This document shows, piece after piece, positions 44,221 through 56,002 of a stretch of DNA of 60,957 nt. A program made the translations under genes and the position numbers. The notes under the pieces were generated by a model. The model ran no database searches. It had not been told where the DNA came from and saw only the letters and a program-made list of their open reading frames with translations. The first letter of the stretch is position 1, and every line of letters starts with the position of its first letter. The DNA lies in contig JADNRX010000329.1 in NCBI GenBank assembly GCA_015501595.1, forward strand, positions 1-60,957, read 5' to 3'. The stretch comes from Hymenopellis radicata. Its lineage: Eukaryota > Basidiomycota > Agaricomycetes > Agaricales > Physalacriaceae.

Positions 44221-45698
44221 CTATCTTCGTCTACTTTGGTACCTAGTGGCCGTCTCAGCATCGCGGTTCCTCCTAGTGAAACGGCTCATAGAGAGAATTA
44301 CCTCATCGTCCGAATCATTAACAGGAACATCGACTTGTTCCAGACTGTCGTTGGCTGAACGTGGACTTTCGTAATGAGAAGTACTGGGATGTTCGAATGA
44401 TGAAGCGATAATGCCGTCACAGAAGTCGTCATGAAAGAGAAGGGACGAAGGAGGGGACAACGGAAAATCGAAGTTATCGAGATGAGGGGTGCTGATATCG
44501 GAATCATATCCGGGATCCTCGAGGGCAACTGCTGCTGTCTGATCAGCTAAATGATCCCAGCTGTAGTTCTCGAAGTTCGACGTATCCTCTTCGTCGCGAG
44601 AGGTGCTCGACAACAACTCCGACCCTAAGCCCGTGCTAGAGTTAAAGGTGCTTGGACAATAGAACATGGGGTCTAGTCTGTCCGCGTCGGTTAAGGCGCG
44701 AGGAGGGTTAAAAAAGAAGGACGATTCGTCGGAGTCGGTGGATGAAGGACTGGAGGATTGAGGAATATTTTCCGATAAGTCGGGACTGGAGGACTGAGGA
44801 GTGGTCTCTGGCAACTCGATAGTCGAAAGCGAGGGTGCATTAGGTATAGCAGAGAGTGGGATAGGACAAAAGATGCTCGGGGAATTCCACTCATTAGTGA
44901 AATCGTCAATAACCGCGTTAATGTCCGGGTCTTCGCGACGAGCGGCGTAAAGAGATCGTAGTTGATCCTCCGATATTCCTCTCATTGCAGCGATGAACTG
45001 CACGAAGCTGGGACAGACGGCCGCGAGGAAGTCATACGACGTCCAGCTGGTGTTCGCACCATAGCCCCATCGATTAGCCGTACCATTTTCCTCGGTACTC
45101 CGGACGACGTTGATCAAGAGCTCGATCATGCGTCGGAAATACAATAGATTCGAGTCGAAATGCGTACGCGCGTCTGCCTGAAGGTTCCAGGACGCGTCAA
45201 CGAAAGAGGGAATGTAGGATAAGCAGCGGTATGCCTGCTAAGGTTAACATTAGCTTCCATTTACGCGATAAATTGTTACTGACTGTGCGTGCGGTGATAT
45301 TATCGTCTGATGCGTGAAATAGGACTTCGATGATAGTGTCATCCGATAGCAGAGGGGAAGAATCGTCTTGCAAGCCGTGGAACAGAAGATCCTCTGCCGG
45401 TCTACTCTTAGTTTACGAATCACTGGCTCGGATAGTACGTACTTAGGGTCATAAACGCGATGATAGTCCTAGTGATTGTGTTGTCGGACAGGCTGAATCG
45501 CCCGTTCTCAAGCTGGACGATGTCCGTAGAGGTGTACTCCTCGAGAGCTGGCGATACAAGTTCCTCCACGATCGGAATGAGGCTGGGATGTACGAGGCGG
45601 TGTAGAATGGTGAACAGGGGATCGAGTAGAGAGACTTCGACTGGGATAAGCCTGATGGCAGAGCGAGTATGCATGTGAGTGGGAGTTGGAGAAGACAT
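44221..45698 (-). CDS. Accessory gene of the chromovirus, spliced, 463 aa
   Basis: Three exons on minus, 45698-45439, 45401-45284 and 45234-44221, read in phase if two introns (37 and 49 nt) are removed. Without splicing the frame is stopped in both gaps. The sense direction is that of gag-pol. The N-terminal part is hydrophobic-helical (VSLLDPLFTILHRLVHPSLI, PIVEELVSPALEEY). The middle is globular-looking (AYRCLSYIPSFVDASWNL, NLLYFRRMIELLINVVRS, WTSYDFLAAVCPSFVQFIAA). The last 200 residues are Ser/Asp/Glu/Pro-rich (TTPQSSSPDLSENIPQSSSP) with a basic end (SRFTRRNRDAETATRYQSRR). No signal peptide, membrane anchor or known domain is seen, so it is not a typical envelope protein. The family is unknown. 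The 37-nt first intron is unusually short; its exact sites are uncertain. Confidence 0.6.
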
Positions 45699-46096
45699 GG
45701 GGAACTCACTTCGTTCCTCAAACAGCTTTTATACTTGCTGTGATTTCGCTCCCGAGCGCGAATCTGCTAATCCGGATTTCGTCTTCAAGAGAGTCAGGTT
45801 GTATCCTTCGGAAAATGCCAGTCGGAGAACATGAAAAGAGTTGTAGGATGAGTGCGAGATGAAAGCCGCGAAGGATCTAAAGACACCGGAATGACTTCTC
45901 CTTTAGGAAAATCTTTAGGAATCCGGTTCAGAATTATCTGACTGGCTAGAACAGCCTATAGGCAGATTGTAGTAAGAATAAAATAAAATAAATCGAAATG
46001 TCTGTCCGCATGAAAGAGAAAATATTGAGAATTCGGTGAAAAGGAAGTTGTCGCGCGGTTAGCGTCCTTGGTTCGGACCGGAGTGTTACTGTGACG
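45699..46096. other. Spacer between pol and the accessory gene
   Basis: No frame is recognised. It includes an A/T-rich run (AATAAAATAAAATAAAT near 45980 on plus) that could hold an end-of-transcript signal or promoter for the accessory gene on minus. Confidence 0.4.
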
Positions 46097-49000
46097 TCAC
46101 GCTGACGCGTCCTTCATCTTCTCCTTCGATCGCGCATTTAACCATTCTTCTAGGATAAATGGTGCGTTCTTGAGTTCCTTAGCTGTTTTCCATCTATCCT
46201 GACTGGGGTCTTGGTCTTTCCAGCGGACTTTGTATTTCTTGACGCGTTTATGCTTCCCTTTTCCTCGAAACATTCTTTCTTGGACAATCCTCTCGATTTC
46301 GGTTTCTTGATCCAGGTCGTCTAAATCGTTTGGATTGAAATGCTTCTCTGGTCGGATGCCGAATTCTGGAGGCGAAATCTCGTACTTCTCAAGATGTGCT
46401 ATGTTAAGAATAGGATGGATTCGACTGTCCGCTGGCATTCGCAGCTGGTATGTAACTGGACTCAACTTTCGGACTATTTCGAACGGTCCGTCATATTTCA
46501 GTAGTAGCTTCTTTCCTCTTCCTTTCTCATCTTTCTTCAGCAGCTCGAGACTGTGAGGATTAAGGACTACGAAATCTCCTTCCTCATATTCGGTGAGTAG
46601 TCGTCCGTTGTTGTAAGCTCGTTCCTGAAAGGCGCGACTTAGTACTAGCGCGTCTTTGGCTCGATTTCGTTCTGCCTCAAATTGCTCTACCATGTCTACT
46701 GCTGCATCTTCTTCGTGCGTTTGATGAATCTTATCCGGTTTACCCCCCCTTGTAACGAGGTCGTCTATCGCTCGCGGGACGTAGTCTGGGTCGCTTAGAA
46801 TAGCGGCCTCGCTTACAGGATGATATCCGTACAGTAAGAATGCTGGTGAGTACGCTGTGCTCGAGTGTGGCGTGGTGTTGTATGAAAATGCTAGTTTGTC
46901 TAGCCACTTATCCCAATCGTTCCGTTCGAGTCCTACGTAGGCACGTAGCGCGATTTCAAGGCCTTGATTCAGCACTTCTGTCTGACCATCCGCTTGTGGA
47001 TGATGCGAAGTCGTGAGAGCGCGCTTCATCCCCATCAATTCGCAGACCTCTTTCCAGAACGTATTTCTCCAACGCGTATCACGGTCGGTGATAACCTGTT
47101 TCGGAATCCCATACTTGCAGATGATTTCTTTGACGAATATTTCAGCCGTCTCCTTCGAATCTACCTTCACTGAACACGGAACGAAGATCGCGAATTTGGT
47201 GAGCTTGTCCACGAGTACTAGAATGTTGTCATACTTCCCTGATGACAGCGGTAATTCTGGGATGAAGTCCATCGAGACTACTTCGAATGGCGTGGTCGGG
47301 ATTGGTATTGGATGAAGTAGACCGATTGGACCATGTCGTCGAGGTTTAGTCTTTTGGCAAATGTCGCAAGTGCTGATATAACGTTTCAGGTCTCTCGACA
47401 TACCTGGCCAGTAATGTGTTCCTGCCAGACGGTTATAGCCGCGATGGTACCCTGCGTGAGCGCTCTCTGAAGGTGAGTTATGAATTAGGTCCATAACTTC
47501 TAGTCTCATACCTTTTGGTACGCACAGACGATTGTTACCGTTAGCATCTTCAAAGAACACTAAACCGCTGTCGGCGTAAAAGTACTGCGGAAATCGAGCA
47601 TTCGAGAGGTGTAGAGGGTCTTGAAGCGACTCGATTACTTCTTTGAAATGGGGATCCTCCGAGTAAGCCTTTCTCCATCGATCCACTTCTTCTTGGATCA
47701 TGCCTACGTGAACGTTGTAGATTGTGCTACAGGGAATTTCATCTTCCGTTCGCACTATTCCGACTTCCTTGCCTTGCTCGGTCTCGCTGTGGACATACCG
47801 TGATGCCACCTTGAGTAATTTCTCTTCGAATTGGTCTCCTAATTCCTGGTACATATTCTTTAGAACGTCTTCGCTATTCCTTGTCAGGTCGACTGCAAGC
47901 GATACATCTGACTTGGGTCCGGACTCGGGAGGAAGTCGCCTACGCAATCGCGAGATAGGATCTACGTTGGAATGCACCCGACCTGCCCTATGAACAATCT
48001 TAAGATTCGGAAAGGCTGCAAAGACCGTTCCCCAGGTGAGCAGTCTCCGATTCACGTTCTGAAAGGTTTTGCTCCATGTTAAGGCGGCATGATCCGTTAC
48101 AGCTAGTATCGTTTCCCCTTCAATAAAGGGTTGGAACTTGATTAATGCTTCTTTGAGGGCTAAGGCTTCTCTTTCGGTTGGTGAATAGTTTCGTTCCGCT
48201 GATTTAAGCACTCTTGACCAATAACAGATGACTCGTTCCACGAAAACCTCTGTGTCGTCGAAGTCATCAGCCCACTTGCTAGTCTCCGGAACATCGTTAC
48301 ATTCCTTGGATACGATGGCTACAAGTTGTGGCACGTCTTCTTGTCCATCAAACGCCTTACGCAGACGTTCGTACATACGAGTTCCTTGCAGGTCTCGAAT
48401 CTTAATTGGTTGTACCTGTTGCAGGATACCAGCTAAACCATAGTCACAGGCATCCGTGTAGACACGATACGGTCTTCCGGGAATCGCATAGCCTCTTACA
48501 GGAGCGTTCGATAGGACCTGTTTACATAGATTGAATGCTTCGTCGTGTAGTGCCGTCCAATTCCATTCGGTTCCTTTCCTCAGTAGTTGAAATAAGGGCT
48601 GTGCTATCCACGCGTAGAAGGGTACGTATGAGGAGAAATAAACCATCATTCCTAAAAAGGTATGGAGTTCCTTAACATTTCGTGGTGTCTCTAACATGAG
48701 TATCGCTTCGACTTTCTCCTTGTGAGTAGACATCCCTAGTCGGGAGACTTTCTGGCCTAGTAGTAAGAGAGACTCATAGGCAAAATTACACTTCTTTGGC
48801 GAAAGTGTTAGTCCTGATTCCACGATGGCGTGTAGGACTTGATCCAGATGCTTCATATGTTCTTCAAAGGTTAACGAGAAAATAACTATGTCATCAATGT
48901 ACACGAGTGCGAAGATCCATAAGAAGGGAGCTAGTACATTCTGCATGACTCTCTGAAAGACACTCGGCCCGTTCCTGTATCCGAAAGGCATACGCGCGAA

Positions 49001-52000
49001 TCTCCAAAGTCCTCGATGTGACCTAAAACTCAGGATATCGCGAGAGTCTTCATGCATAGTTAGTTGCGTGAAGCCAGAGAGTGCGTCGAGAGTGGTAAGC
49101 CATTGAGCACCTGTTAACGCCTGTGTTATATCGTCCTGTCGCGGAAGAGGAAACTCATCTGGAATCACCATAGAGTTTAGTCTTCGGTAGTCTATAACCA
49201 TCCGTGGTTTTCCATTCCGGTATGTGATAAATGTAGGCGCGCCCCATGGGCTCGTCGAAGGTTCGATAACGCCTAGCTGAATCCAAGAGTCCATCTGCTT
49301 GTTCATAACTTCTCGGTTAGCTGGCGAGACTGGGAAGGGTGGTAGCGAAACAGGTTCTGCATTCGGCTTGAGTTGTATCTTGATATGCGCGTCGTAGTTT
49401 CCTAGTCGTCCATCTAGTCCGAACGCTAACTGATTTCGTTCTAAGACAGTCGTGAGATCAGTACGTTGTCCATCAGTCAGATGAGGTGAGATGTTGACTG
49501 ATGCTATGAATTCCAATGAAGATGTCGGTTCCATAGCCGTGTTAGCAGTTTTGGGTCCTCCTTCTATAGGTTCAGAGGCTGCAGGATCGTCAGGTTCAGT
49601 GGCGTTCTTCTGAGCTTTCGAAGTGATCTCCGATCGACTCTGATTCAGCGTAGATCGCGATTCGGAATTCGGCCCGATCTGTACCTCTTGTCTCTGATCC
49701 ATCATGTTCCTCACGAAATTTGCGTGTCGTTCTTGCCTCTCGCGCGTTAGCGTGTCTTCGGATTGCTTGTCTAGCCAGTTTCGCGGATTGAAAGCCCTTG
49801 CTAGGACTTGTCCAGCGGCTATGACTACTGGTTGGTCGGAAAAGTTTGCTACGTGTAGCATGGGGTTTTCACGGTGGATCAATGAATCCGGTGATCCCCA
49901 AAAAGTTCTTCCGTTGTTATCCTGCTGAATCAACCTTGTTACAAACAGGCTGTCTGAACTCTCCGGGAAATTTGCGTCAACTTGTACTTTCACGCAACTT
50001 TCCGGTCCAATGATCATACGACGTACTGCTCTTACTTCGCCATTCTGTCTTCGAACACGTCGCTTTCGGCGTTCCTTCTGTGATTTACGATGGACTTGGA
50101 TTCTCGTTAATCCCGATATTTCGGGTAAGCGAATTTTTACTGAGAAAGTTCGACCATTCTCTAATTCTCGTGTGCCATGCAGAGAGTTCCGGATTTCAAT
50201 CTCTCTTCCTGTGTCTGAGAAGTTAAGAAAAGTTCTGCCTTCTCTCCTGATTGTCGATAGAGAATATTGATCTGCAAAATCGTTTCCTAGTACGAACGGA
50301 GCCGTCATACCTTTCACTATGTAGGCCTCGACGTTCATGAGAACGGGTCTCTTATTCGAGTCGAAATACAGGTCCACTTGAATGAATTCTTCGACTATTG
50401 CCGTACCTGTGACTTGGATGAGATTGACTCGTTGTCCGATTCGTGATTTTGGGTGAGTCGATAACTGCTTCCAGGCCTTTTCTGATATCAGTGTGATATC
50501 AGAGCCCGAATCGATCACAACAGGCAGAGTATCGAGCCCAATTCCGTTAACTCCTGCCTTGGTTTCCATCACTTTGCTTCCCAGGAAGGTGCATCCTGGC
50601 GGTCGTGCCATTACTTTCTTCAATTCGATCAATGGTCGGCTTGGGTGAGTGTTCGCGTCCGCTTTGATCGAATAACTGGTTCTGTTGATGTCTTTTGCTA
50701 GGCGTCGACGTGAACGTCTGTTCAACGCGGGTTTCTCGAAGAATGCCATGCATGCGTGTGCTCGTACAGGCGACGCGTGAGCTGGTGAGGCTGGTGAAGT
50801 GTTCATACTAGCATTATTATTTACTCCCCCCGTGACCTTCCCAGACTCATTATCAGGCGTACGCGTAGCCTTACGGGATTCATCAAAATCCATGTCGAGA
50901 TCGCTGTCGGAGTCCTCATCTTCCAGCTCGTCAAGCACGTCGCAATATAGATCCTCATAGTCGTCCATCGCCTCTCGTAAGTCATTGTCTGTCTGCGCAA
51001 GACGTGTACGAGCTGTCCTAAATGCCTTTTTAGCGTATTTGCATTCTCGGTCCCAGTGTAGAGCGCTTCCGCAGTGTCGGCATGGACGCGCTCCTTTGGC
51101 CTTGGGTGTCAGCCCTTTCTTTGTGACGTTTGAATCGTCTTTCGGAAACGCTGGAGGAGGAAGCTTATCCGAAGCTCCTACGAGATTCGTTCGTGCGCTT
51201 CGCTCTCGATATCGCTCCTCATAGTGTTGTCGTTGAGGAAGGCATTCTACTAGGGCTTCCTCGTGAAATCGCATGGCGCGTTGAAGGTCCACGACTGTCT
51301 GATAGAGATGTGTGGTGAGTATCATGTTCCATTGACTTGGTGCGCCTTGCATGATCTCGCTTATCATTTCAGAGTCGTCAAAGTTATAGGCTGTTGTTAG
51401 TAAGTCTGCTTTCCGTATGAAGTATTCGCTGGGAGATTCCTTGGTATGTCCCGTCTCTCTGAACTTCGCGTCGCTGGCACGTTTACGTAGCTTTTCCCAC
51501 CACTTTTTAGTCATGTAGTAACCTGCGATTTCTTCTCGTAATGTTGCCCAATCGACTTCTATTTGACGACGATGGTCAAACGGTAACGACCAATACCAGC
51601 TACTGGCAGCTCCCGTAAGTCGTTTTGGTACTATTCGTCCTAATTGTTGTCGCATTTTCCCGCTCATGCTAGCTAAATCGTCCATTTTTCGGAACCAGTG
51701 GATTAAATAGTCCGTATCTCCGTCCCAACTTTCGACATCACTCAGTTTCAGTTTCATGTCGAAATGAGCTTCCATTGCTCGATTTGGGTCACTATTACTG
51801 AGCCCTAGTCCTGGTCCGATATACGGAGGACCGCCTCCGCCGCCTGGAGGACCACCGTTACCGCCACCTGGAGGACCACCGCTACCACCGCCTGGAGGAC
51901 CGCCGCTGCCGCCGCTGCCTGGAGAACCACCGCTGCCGCCGCCACCTGGGGGACCACTACTGCCGTCGCCGCCCGAAGGATTACCACCTCCGCTGTTTGA

Positions 52001-53995
52001 AGGACCACCGCGTCCGCCGTTGGGAGGATTTCCACCTCCGCCGCCTGTAGGACTTGGTCCGTTCGGAGAGTTTCCTGGATAACCGCCGCTTCCAGTTGGT
52101 TTATTCAACGGATTAGCACAGCTACTTAGAGAGGGTCCTGACCTTCCTGATTGGAATCGTGCGTTGTCATCTGCTCCCCGAGTGCTTGGTCCAGGTGCAA
52201 AATTTCCATACGGGTCAGCATTTTGATTGTTTTCATTTCCGCCTCTAAAATGATTCATAGACGCTCTCTGATTGTTTTCCGGGTTCCTCCTTGGAGGGCT
52301 ACTATACCCTGGTGGAGCGAATCTAGCAGAATATGTAGGTACTGCATTCTGATTATCAGGATTGCTTTGCGGGGATATCCTTCTAGGGACTGATTCAGAA
52401 TTTCTTGCTTGTGGCGCCGATGAGCTGGAATTCGGGTAAGCAGTGGTTGCTTCTTGATTTTCCAGTAATCGCGCTGTTGACTGTGCGAAGCGTAGTGAGC
52501 TTGCGTCCACTCCTTCCGGCGCGTGCATGATTGACGAATAGGCGTAGGGTTCTCTTTCACGTGCCGGGTCTGCACTCAGAACCGTTGGAGTCTGCGAGAT
52601 TCGACTGACTCTTGTGCCCGCTTTCGGATATGAAAGTCCTCGTGACGTCTGACTCGTATTGTTTCTGGATGACTCCGGCTGCTTTGGGTAAGTCTCGAAT
52701 GGGCCTTTCCCAGTCATCATCCCTCCTCGCGTTGAGTATTGCGTAGGTCGAAAGGTTGTCGAGATGGATTCCGACGATACCGGGTAGTTGACTAGGTCGT
52801 GGTTCTCCGTCTCGGACACGTCAGACGTATCAAATCTAAGTCGTCTAGGCTCTGGATTGACAGATTCTGACCTTTTCTGTAGTAAAAACTCCGAGATAGA
52901 AGTTCCCTTTTCTGATTGAAGATTAAGTCTCGAAGAGTCAGAGTATACTGACCCCAGGACTCGAGGGACAGATAAGGCATTCCGTTCGGCTCTTTCCTGC
53001 ATCTCTCTAGTTTTCTGATCGATATTCCCGCGTCTTGGGACTCCAGCGTCCCAGTCGTGGTACTCGTCGAGCTTAGCTAGTAAGTGTTCTGTTTGCGCGA
53101 TGAGTCCGATACAGCATATCTCATAGTCATGTTTTAGAACCCATAAGTCAATGTCATTCTCTGGACCCCATGCAGGTAGCGTAATCGACTTTTTTCCAAA
53201 CTGCAGTAATGAACCCGAGGCTACGTAGATTCGTTGTTGTAGGGCCTGGAGCAGCCGTCGGTAATTTCCTTCCACCGGACGATACCCATGGATAGTTCCG
53301 TTCTCTTCTCGAACTACAATAGGCTCGTTGACAACCTTCAACAAGAGCTCTATTTCCTTATTGAACGATACGTATGCCTGTTCGAATGATAATGTCGACA
53401 TTACTGAATAATCTGGTCCTTCATCCTCCGCGTCTGATAACAATTCCAACGCTGTGATTCGTCGGTTTAACCAATTCTGGTATTCGTATCTCATACGTTC
53501 CTCATCATGAGACCATTCCTCCCCTACTGAGCGATGAATTGCAGTCGCGGGTTGGAAATGAACCAAGCCTGGCATCTTGATCTGTTCGTACATTAAATCC
53601 GGCATCCCCCAGCCTCCTCGGGGGCGCGGGAATGCACCTTCCATTCGTGAACCGAGTTGGTCACCATCATCAAGATAACCTGTTCTCAAGTTTCCCCAGT
53701 CGGCGTTCAGATCCGCCGGTTGAATCCGTCCTTTACCTTTTTGTCGCCTCTTGTTCACAAGCCGATCATCGACGATCTCCAACGCGTGTTCTCGCGCGTC
53801 GTGTTGTACTGAGTCCGTGTCTGAATGTTGGCTTGTACTTTCAAGGGCCGCTTGTTCTGTGGGGAACTGCCCCATCGTGTGTGTCGGTGTGGAGGGCTGC
53901 TCCTTCGTGTTTGTAGATGTGGAGGGCTGCTCCTTCGTGTGTGTAGATATGGGGGGCTGCCCCTTCGTGTTGGTTGATGCTTCCGAAGCCATCAT
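46097..53995 (-). CDS. Gag-Pol polyprotein of a Ty3/gypsy chromovirus
   Basis: One frame of about 2,632 aa from the first ATG of the frame at 53995; upstream codons are open but lack ATG. Gag has a tandem N-terminal repeat, a Gly/Pro-rich block (about residues 650-735), a retrotransposon Gag core (SYW-type region about 750-815) and one CCHC knuckle ([14 protein letters not shown], about 970). The protease motif is [12 protein letters not shown] (about 1160). Reverse transcriptase has LDALSGF and [11 protein letters not shown] (about 1700); RNase H has [13 protein letters not shown] (about 1845). Integrase has the HHCC finger ([11 protein letters not shown]...CDICQKTK, about 2190), and its catalytic acids lie in SMDFIP, TDRDTRW and [10 protein letters not shown] chromodomain ([15 protein letters not shown]) ends the protein; such domains guide integration to marked chromatin. 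There is no stop or shift between gag and pol. Confidence 0.97.
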   Translation of the reverse strand: MMASEASTNTKGQPPISTHTKEQPSTSTNTKEQPSTPTHTMGQFPTEQAALESTSQHSDTDSVQHDAREHALEIVDDRLVNKRRQKGKGRIQPADLNADWGNLRTGYLDDGDQLGSRMEGAFPRPRGGWGMPDLMYEQIKMPGLVHFQPATAIHRSVGEEWSHDEERMRYEYQNWLNRRITALELLSDAEDEGPDYSVMSTLSFEQAYVSFNKEIELLLKVVNEPIVVREENGTIHGYRPVEGNYRRLLQALQQRIYVASGSLLQFGKKSITLPAWGPENDIDLWVLKHDYEICCIGLIAQTEHLLAKLDEYHDWDAGVPRRGNIDQKTREMQERAERNALSVPRVLGSVYSDSSRLNLQSEKGTSISEFLLQKRSESVNPEPRRLRFDTSDVSETENHDLVNYPVSSESISTTFRPTQYSTRGGMMTGKGPFETYPKQPESSRNNTSQTSRGLSYPKAGTRVSRISQTPTVLSADPAREREPYAYSSIMHAPEGVDASSLRFAQSTARLLENQEATTAYPNSSSSAPQARNSESVPRRISPQSNPDNQNAVPTYSARFAPPGYSSPPRRNPENNQRASMNHFRGGNENNQNADPYGNFAPGPSTRGADDNARFQSGRSGPSLSSCANPLNKPTGSGGYPGNSPNGPSPTGGGGGNPPNGGRGGPSNSGGGNPSGGDGSSGPPGGGGSGGSPGSGGSGGPPGGGSGGPPGGGNGGPPGGGGGPPYIGPGLGLSNSDPNRAMEAHFDMKLKLSDVESWDGDTDYLIHWFRKMDDLASMSGKMRQQLGRIVPKRLTGAASSWYWSLPFDHRRQIEVDWATLREEIAGYYMTKKWWEKLRKRASDAKFRETGHTKESPSEYFIRKADLLTTAYNFDDSEMISEIMQGAPSQWNMILTTHLYQTVVDLQRAMRFHEEALVECLPQRQHYEERYRERSARTNLVGASDKLPPPAFPKDDSNVTKKGLTPKAKGARPCRHCGSALHWDRECKYAKKAFRTARTRLAQTDNDLREAMDDYEDLYCDVLDELEDEDSDSDLDMDFDESRKATRTPDNESGKVTGGVNNNASMNTSPASPAHASPVRAHACMAFFEKPALNRRSRRRLAKDINRTSYSIKADANTHPSRPLIELKKVMARPPGCTFLGSKVMETKAGVNGIGLDTLPVVIDSGSDITLISEKAWKQLSTHPKSRIGQRVNLIQVTGTAIVEEFIQVDLYFDSNKRPVLMNVEAYIVKGMTAPFVLGNDFADQYSLSTIRREGRTFLNFSDTGREIEIRNSLHGTRELENGRTFSVKIRLPEISGLTRIQVHRKSQKERRKRRVRRQNGEVRAVRRMIIGPESCVKVQVDANFPESSDSLFVTRLIQQDNNGRTFWGSPDSLIHRENPMLHVANFSDQPVVIAAGQVLARAFNPRNWLDKQSEDTLTRERQERHANFVRNMMDQRQEVQIGPNSESRSTLNQSRSEITSKAQKNATEPDDPAASEPIEGGPKTANTAMEPTSSLEFIASVNISPHLTDGQRTDLTTVLERNQLAFGLDGRLGNYDAHIKIQLKPNAEPVSLPPFPVSPANREVMNKQMDSWIQLGVIEPSTSPWGAPTFITYRNGKPRMVIDYRRLNSMVIPDEFPLPRQDDITQALTGAQWLTTLDALSGFTQLTMHEDSRDILSFRSHRGLWRFARMPFGYRNGPSVFQRVMQNVLAPFLWIFALVYIDDIVIFSLTFEEHMKHLDQVLHAIVESGLTLSPKKCNFAYESLLLLGQKVSRLGMSTHKEKVEAILMLETPRNVKELHTFLGMMVYFSSYVPFYAWIAQPLFQLLRKGTEWNWTALHDEAFNLCKQVLSNAPVRGYAIPGRPYRVYTDACDYGLAGILQQVQPIKIRDLQGTRMYERLRKAFDGQEDVPQLVAIVSKECNDVPETSKWADDFDDTEVFVERVICYWSRVLKSAERNYSPTEREALALKEALIKFQPFIEGETILAVTDHAALTWSKTFQNVNRRLLTWGTVFAAFPNLKIVHRAGRVHSNVDPISRLRRRLPPESGPKSDVSLAVDLTRNSEDVLKNMYQELGDQFEEKLLKVASRYVHSETEQGKEVGIVRTEDEIPCSTIYNVHVGMIQEEVDRWRKAYSEDPHFKEVIESLQDPLHLSNARFPQYFYADSGLVFFEDANGNNRLCVPKGMRLEVMDLIHNSPSESAHAGYHRGYNRLAGTHYWPGMSRDLKRYISTCDICQKTKPRRHGPIGLLHPIPIPTTPFEVVSMDFIPELPLSSGKYDNILVLVDKLTKFAIFVPCSVKVDSKETAEIFVKEIICKYGIPKQVITDRDTRWRNTFWKEVCELMGMKRALTTSHHPQADGQTEVLNQGLEIALRAYVGLERNDWDKWLDKLAFSYNTTPHSSTAYSPAFLLYGYHPVSEAAILSDPDYVPRAIDDLVTRGGKPDKIHQTHEEDAAVDMVEQFEAERNRAKDALVLSRAFQERAYNNGRLLTEYEEGDFVVLNPHSLELLKKDEKGRGKKLLLKYDGPFEIVRKLSPVTYQLRMPADSRIHPILNIAHLEKYEISPPEFGIRPEKHFNPNDLDDLDQETEIERIVQERMFRGKGKHKRVKKYKVRWKDQDPSQDRWKTAKELKNAPFILEEWLNARSKEKMKDASA
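51815..52065 (-). repeat. Gly/Pro-coding low-complexity block in gag
   Basis: Irregular repeats of a GGTGG/TCCTCC-type unit encode runs such as [20 protein letters not shown]. The block separates the N-terminal part from the Gag core and is probably a flexible, RNA-interacting linker. Confidence 0.8.
53860..53980 (-). repeat. 30-nt tandem repeats at the Gag N-terminus
   Basis: About four copies encode a ten-residue unit of the form [10 protein letters not shown] or [10 protein letters not shown]. Copy number could vary between insertions. Confidence 0.8.
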
Positions 53996-54046
53996 GTATC
54001 TGTATGCGGGTTGATACACGTCAAAGAATAGTTCCGACTGGTAATG

Positions 54047-54064
54047 GAGCCAATGTGTCCACCA
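54047..54064 (-). other. Primer-binding site
   Basis: One base after the 5' LTR on minus the sequence reads TGGTGGACACATTGGCTC. The leading TGG fits pairing with a tRNA 3' CCA end (tRNA ending GUGUCCACCA). The tRNA species was not determined. Confidence 0.6.
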
Positions 54065-54065
54065 G

Positions 54066-54497
54066 TGTTATGAAAATCAGTATTTCTCAAGCTTCGCGTG
54101 TAGAGCGATGTGTTGCGAGTTCGATTACCGGTGAGAACTAGTTCAGAAGCAAGTTAACAATCGCGCGTAGATTTAATGATAAGACGTTTATTCATGCGAG
54201 AGCTTTGCTCGCGAGTAACTTGGAATAAACAAGTAAGTGAAATCGAAAATGTAATGTAGTTGTGCGCATAAGAAAAGGTAAGGTTCGGGACAGGAGCTGA
54301 GTCTTTATATACAGTTTCGGAAAAAGGGAAATGAGTCATGAGAAGGAGTCGTAAAGAGTCAAAATGAGTAAGTACGCGGTAGCGCAGGCCTACCGATGAT
54401 TCGATATGAGTAAGAGCAAGCAGAAATGAAATCTAGAGATCGCGTCAATCACGTGACTGACGCGCGACAACTAGCAAGTTGTCAGAGATCCATAACA
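54066..54497 (-). repeat. 5' LTR (432 bp) with TATA box
   Basis: Identical to the other LTR. On minus, TATATAAAG at 54311-54303 is the likely promoter, and AATAAA near 54190 the likely poly(A) signal. Confidence 0.97.
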
Positions 54498-55085
54498 ATA
54501 ACCACGTTGTCGTTGATTCCGTCCATATATGGCTTCCCGCGTCAACGTGATCTTGTGCCCATAATGCAGAGAGTACCGACGCCGCAAAAAGGATCAGCTG
54601 AATAGACAAGGCGCTTCGTTGATTCTAGTGCACAGGCGGCTGCAGATAAAAACAAATTGGGGATAACCACCGACACTGAAGAGTCGGACCGGCCAGTTGT
54701 TCAGACGTGCGACTGATAAGTAACAAGTAGGTTCGGAACACAAGTGGACGTCAACAAGAGCCGCTGAGTTGCAGAGAAGGGAACGCGTCGGCTGGCCCAT
54801 GGTGGTCAGAAACAGAACGCGTGTGCCTGTGTTTGTTCCTGTCGATAGATCAGGTAAGGTGATCGTCAACCTTTCCCTCTCACCACAAAGCCCTTTGTAC
54901 GACTTTAACAAGTGGGACCAGCGCTTCATGTAACCATACCAGTGTATGCGCGTCGCGACGGCCCAACGGCTTTCCTGTCTTGGTCTCTGTCCTATGATGG
55001 TCGATCTCGATGGAACAAAGCTTAATAGTCTCCGCCTACTACTTAAAAGCCCAAAATGGAAGCCACGGCGCTACCGTACTGATTC
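54498..55085. other. Flank of the LTR element; no gene recognised
   Basis: A minus frame at 54594-54929 has no motif. The expected continuation of the membrane protein gene cut at 43754 was not found here. A short upstream ORF of eight codons (about 55059-55082) precedes the next gene. Confidence 0.4.
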
Positions 55086-55514
55086 ATGGCTCCCTTCTCC
55101 ACTCGCCAGTCCGCCCGACTCGCACGCAAAGACTTTCTCGCCAACGATAATGCACTCGTCGAAGTGTTCAAAGAACTGGAGAAACGCGGTGCCATCGTTA
55201 TGGATAGCGCTACTGCTACGAAACTCTTCGATGCGTGCAAGGATGTGTGAGTCCCTGACTTTTAACCTGGTGCAAGGAGAAGCGTTATCTCTCATTTCAG
55301 AATCGAAGATAAGGCTAAGGCCGAGTTGAACTTCAACATGAAGGATGATGTGGACATAGAATCGGAGGAGGAGGAGGAGGAGCCTGAGCAACCTCCTAAA
55401 AAGACTCGAAGGGCAACACGAGCGTCGGTTACAGCCGCCAATGAAGCGAAGTCGGAGAAGTCTGAAGGCAAGAAACCTTCCAAGAAGAATCTGAAGTTCG
55501 AGTTTGACTTTTAG
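55086..55514 (+). CDS. Small acidic/basic nuclear-type protein, 124 aa
   Basis: Two exons, 55086-55246 and 55301-55514, join in phase across a 54-nt intron (GTGAGT...TTTCAG). The N-terminus (MAPFSTRQSARLARKDFLAN, then ALVEVFKELEKRGAIVMDSA) is helical. The second exon has an acidic run (ESEEEEEEPEQPP) followed by lysine/arginine-rich stretches (KKTRRATRAS, KKPSKKNLKFEFDF) that resemble nuclear localisation signals. No known domain is recognised. The charge pattern resembles chromatin-associated or ribosome-biogenesis factors, but that is only compositional. The start is the first in-frame ATG; an eight-codon upstream ORF could dampen translation. Confidence 0.6.
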
Positions 55515-56002
55515 TCTGACTAGTTCGTCGCTGACAGCGTCTGTAGGAGCAACGTTCCTAGTTCTCCGCGAAAGAACGGAAGTCCAAGGAAGGCGCGGTC
55601 CTTGGGTGACTCTTGACAGACGTGACGAGCCTGTGCTGTGTATAGTAGCGTGTACTTACTACGAGTCTCACTAAATTATCTTCAACGTTCATACTTATCT
55701 ATTACGATCTTACATTTAGTCTGATGGTGCCACGTAGAGCATTGGATAACAATCGGCGACGAGCAGTCAACGAAAAGTCCTGCAGGTATAGAAAGACCCA
55801 GTGTCGTTGAAGTACTGAAGTAGCACAGAAGCGAAGCGACTCAACGGGTCTACACTTTTCATACAGAACAAGGTATGCAATTCCAGACCCGATAGCAGAT
55901 ACACAAGACAACAACACGACATGGTAGCAGTACAATAACACAGTAACAACATAGCAATACTTACTTAATAAAAACCCAGATCCAACCCATATAGAACAGT
56001 AA
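55515..56002. other. Convergent 3' region, no gene seen
   Basis: Lies between the ends of two convergent genes and should hold both 3' UTRs. Frames on minus here are short and hydrophobic without motifs. Confidence 0.4.

Larger units (their letters stand above)
43755..54497 (-). mobile_element. Ty3/gypsy chromovirus, complete, 10.7 kb
   Basis: Two LTRs (43755-44186 and 54066-54497), one Gag-Pol frame on minus, a primer-binding site beside the upstream LTR, a purine-rich tract beside the downstream LTR and a C-terminal chromodomain identify a chromovirus of the Ty3/gypsy group. The LTRs are identical over 432 bp as far as I can compare, and pol has no stop, so insertion is recent. Between pol and the 3' LTR is an additional gene. 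The five bases outside the LTRs (CCGGT and ATAAC) do not match, so the usual 4-6 bp target duplication is missing. Confidence 0.97.

Noticed and set aside
44221..45698. Accessory gene as an env gene
   Set aside because: No signal peptide, membrane anchor or fusion motif; composition is acidic and serine-rich.
47000..49930. Several plus-strand frames across pol
   Set aside because: They lie opposite the continuous Gag-Pol frame and have no motif.
51805..52035. Valine/alanine-rich frame on minus within gag
   Set aside because: A shadow of the Gly/Pro-coding repeat in another frame.
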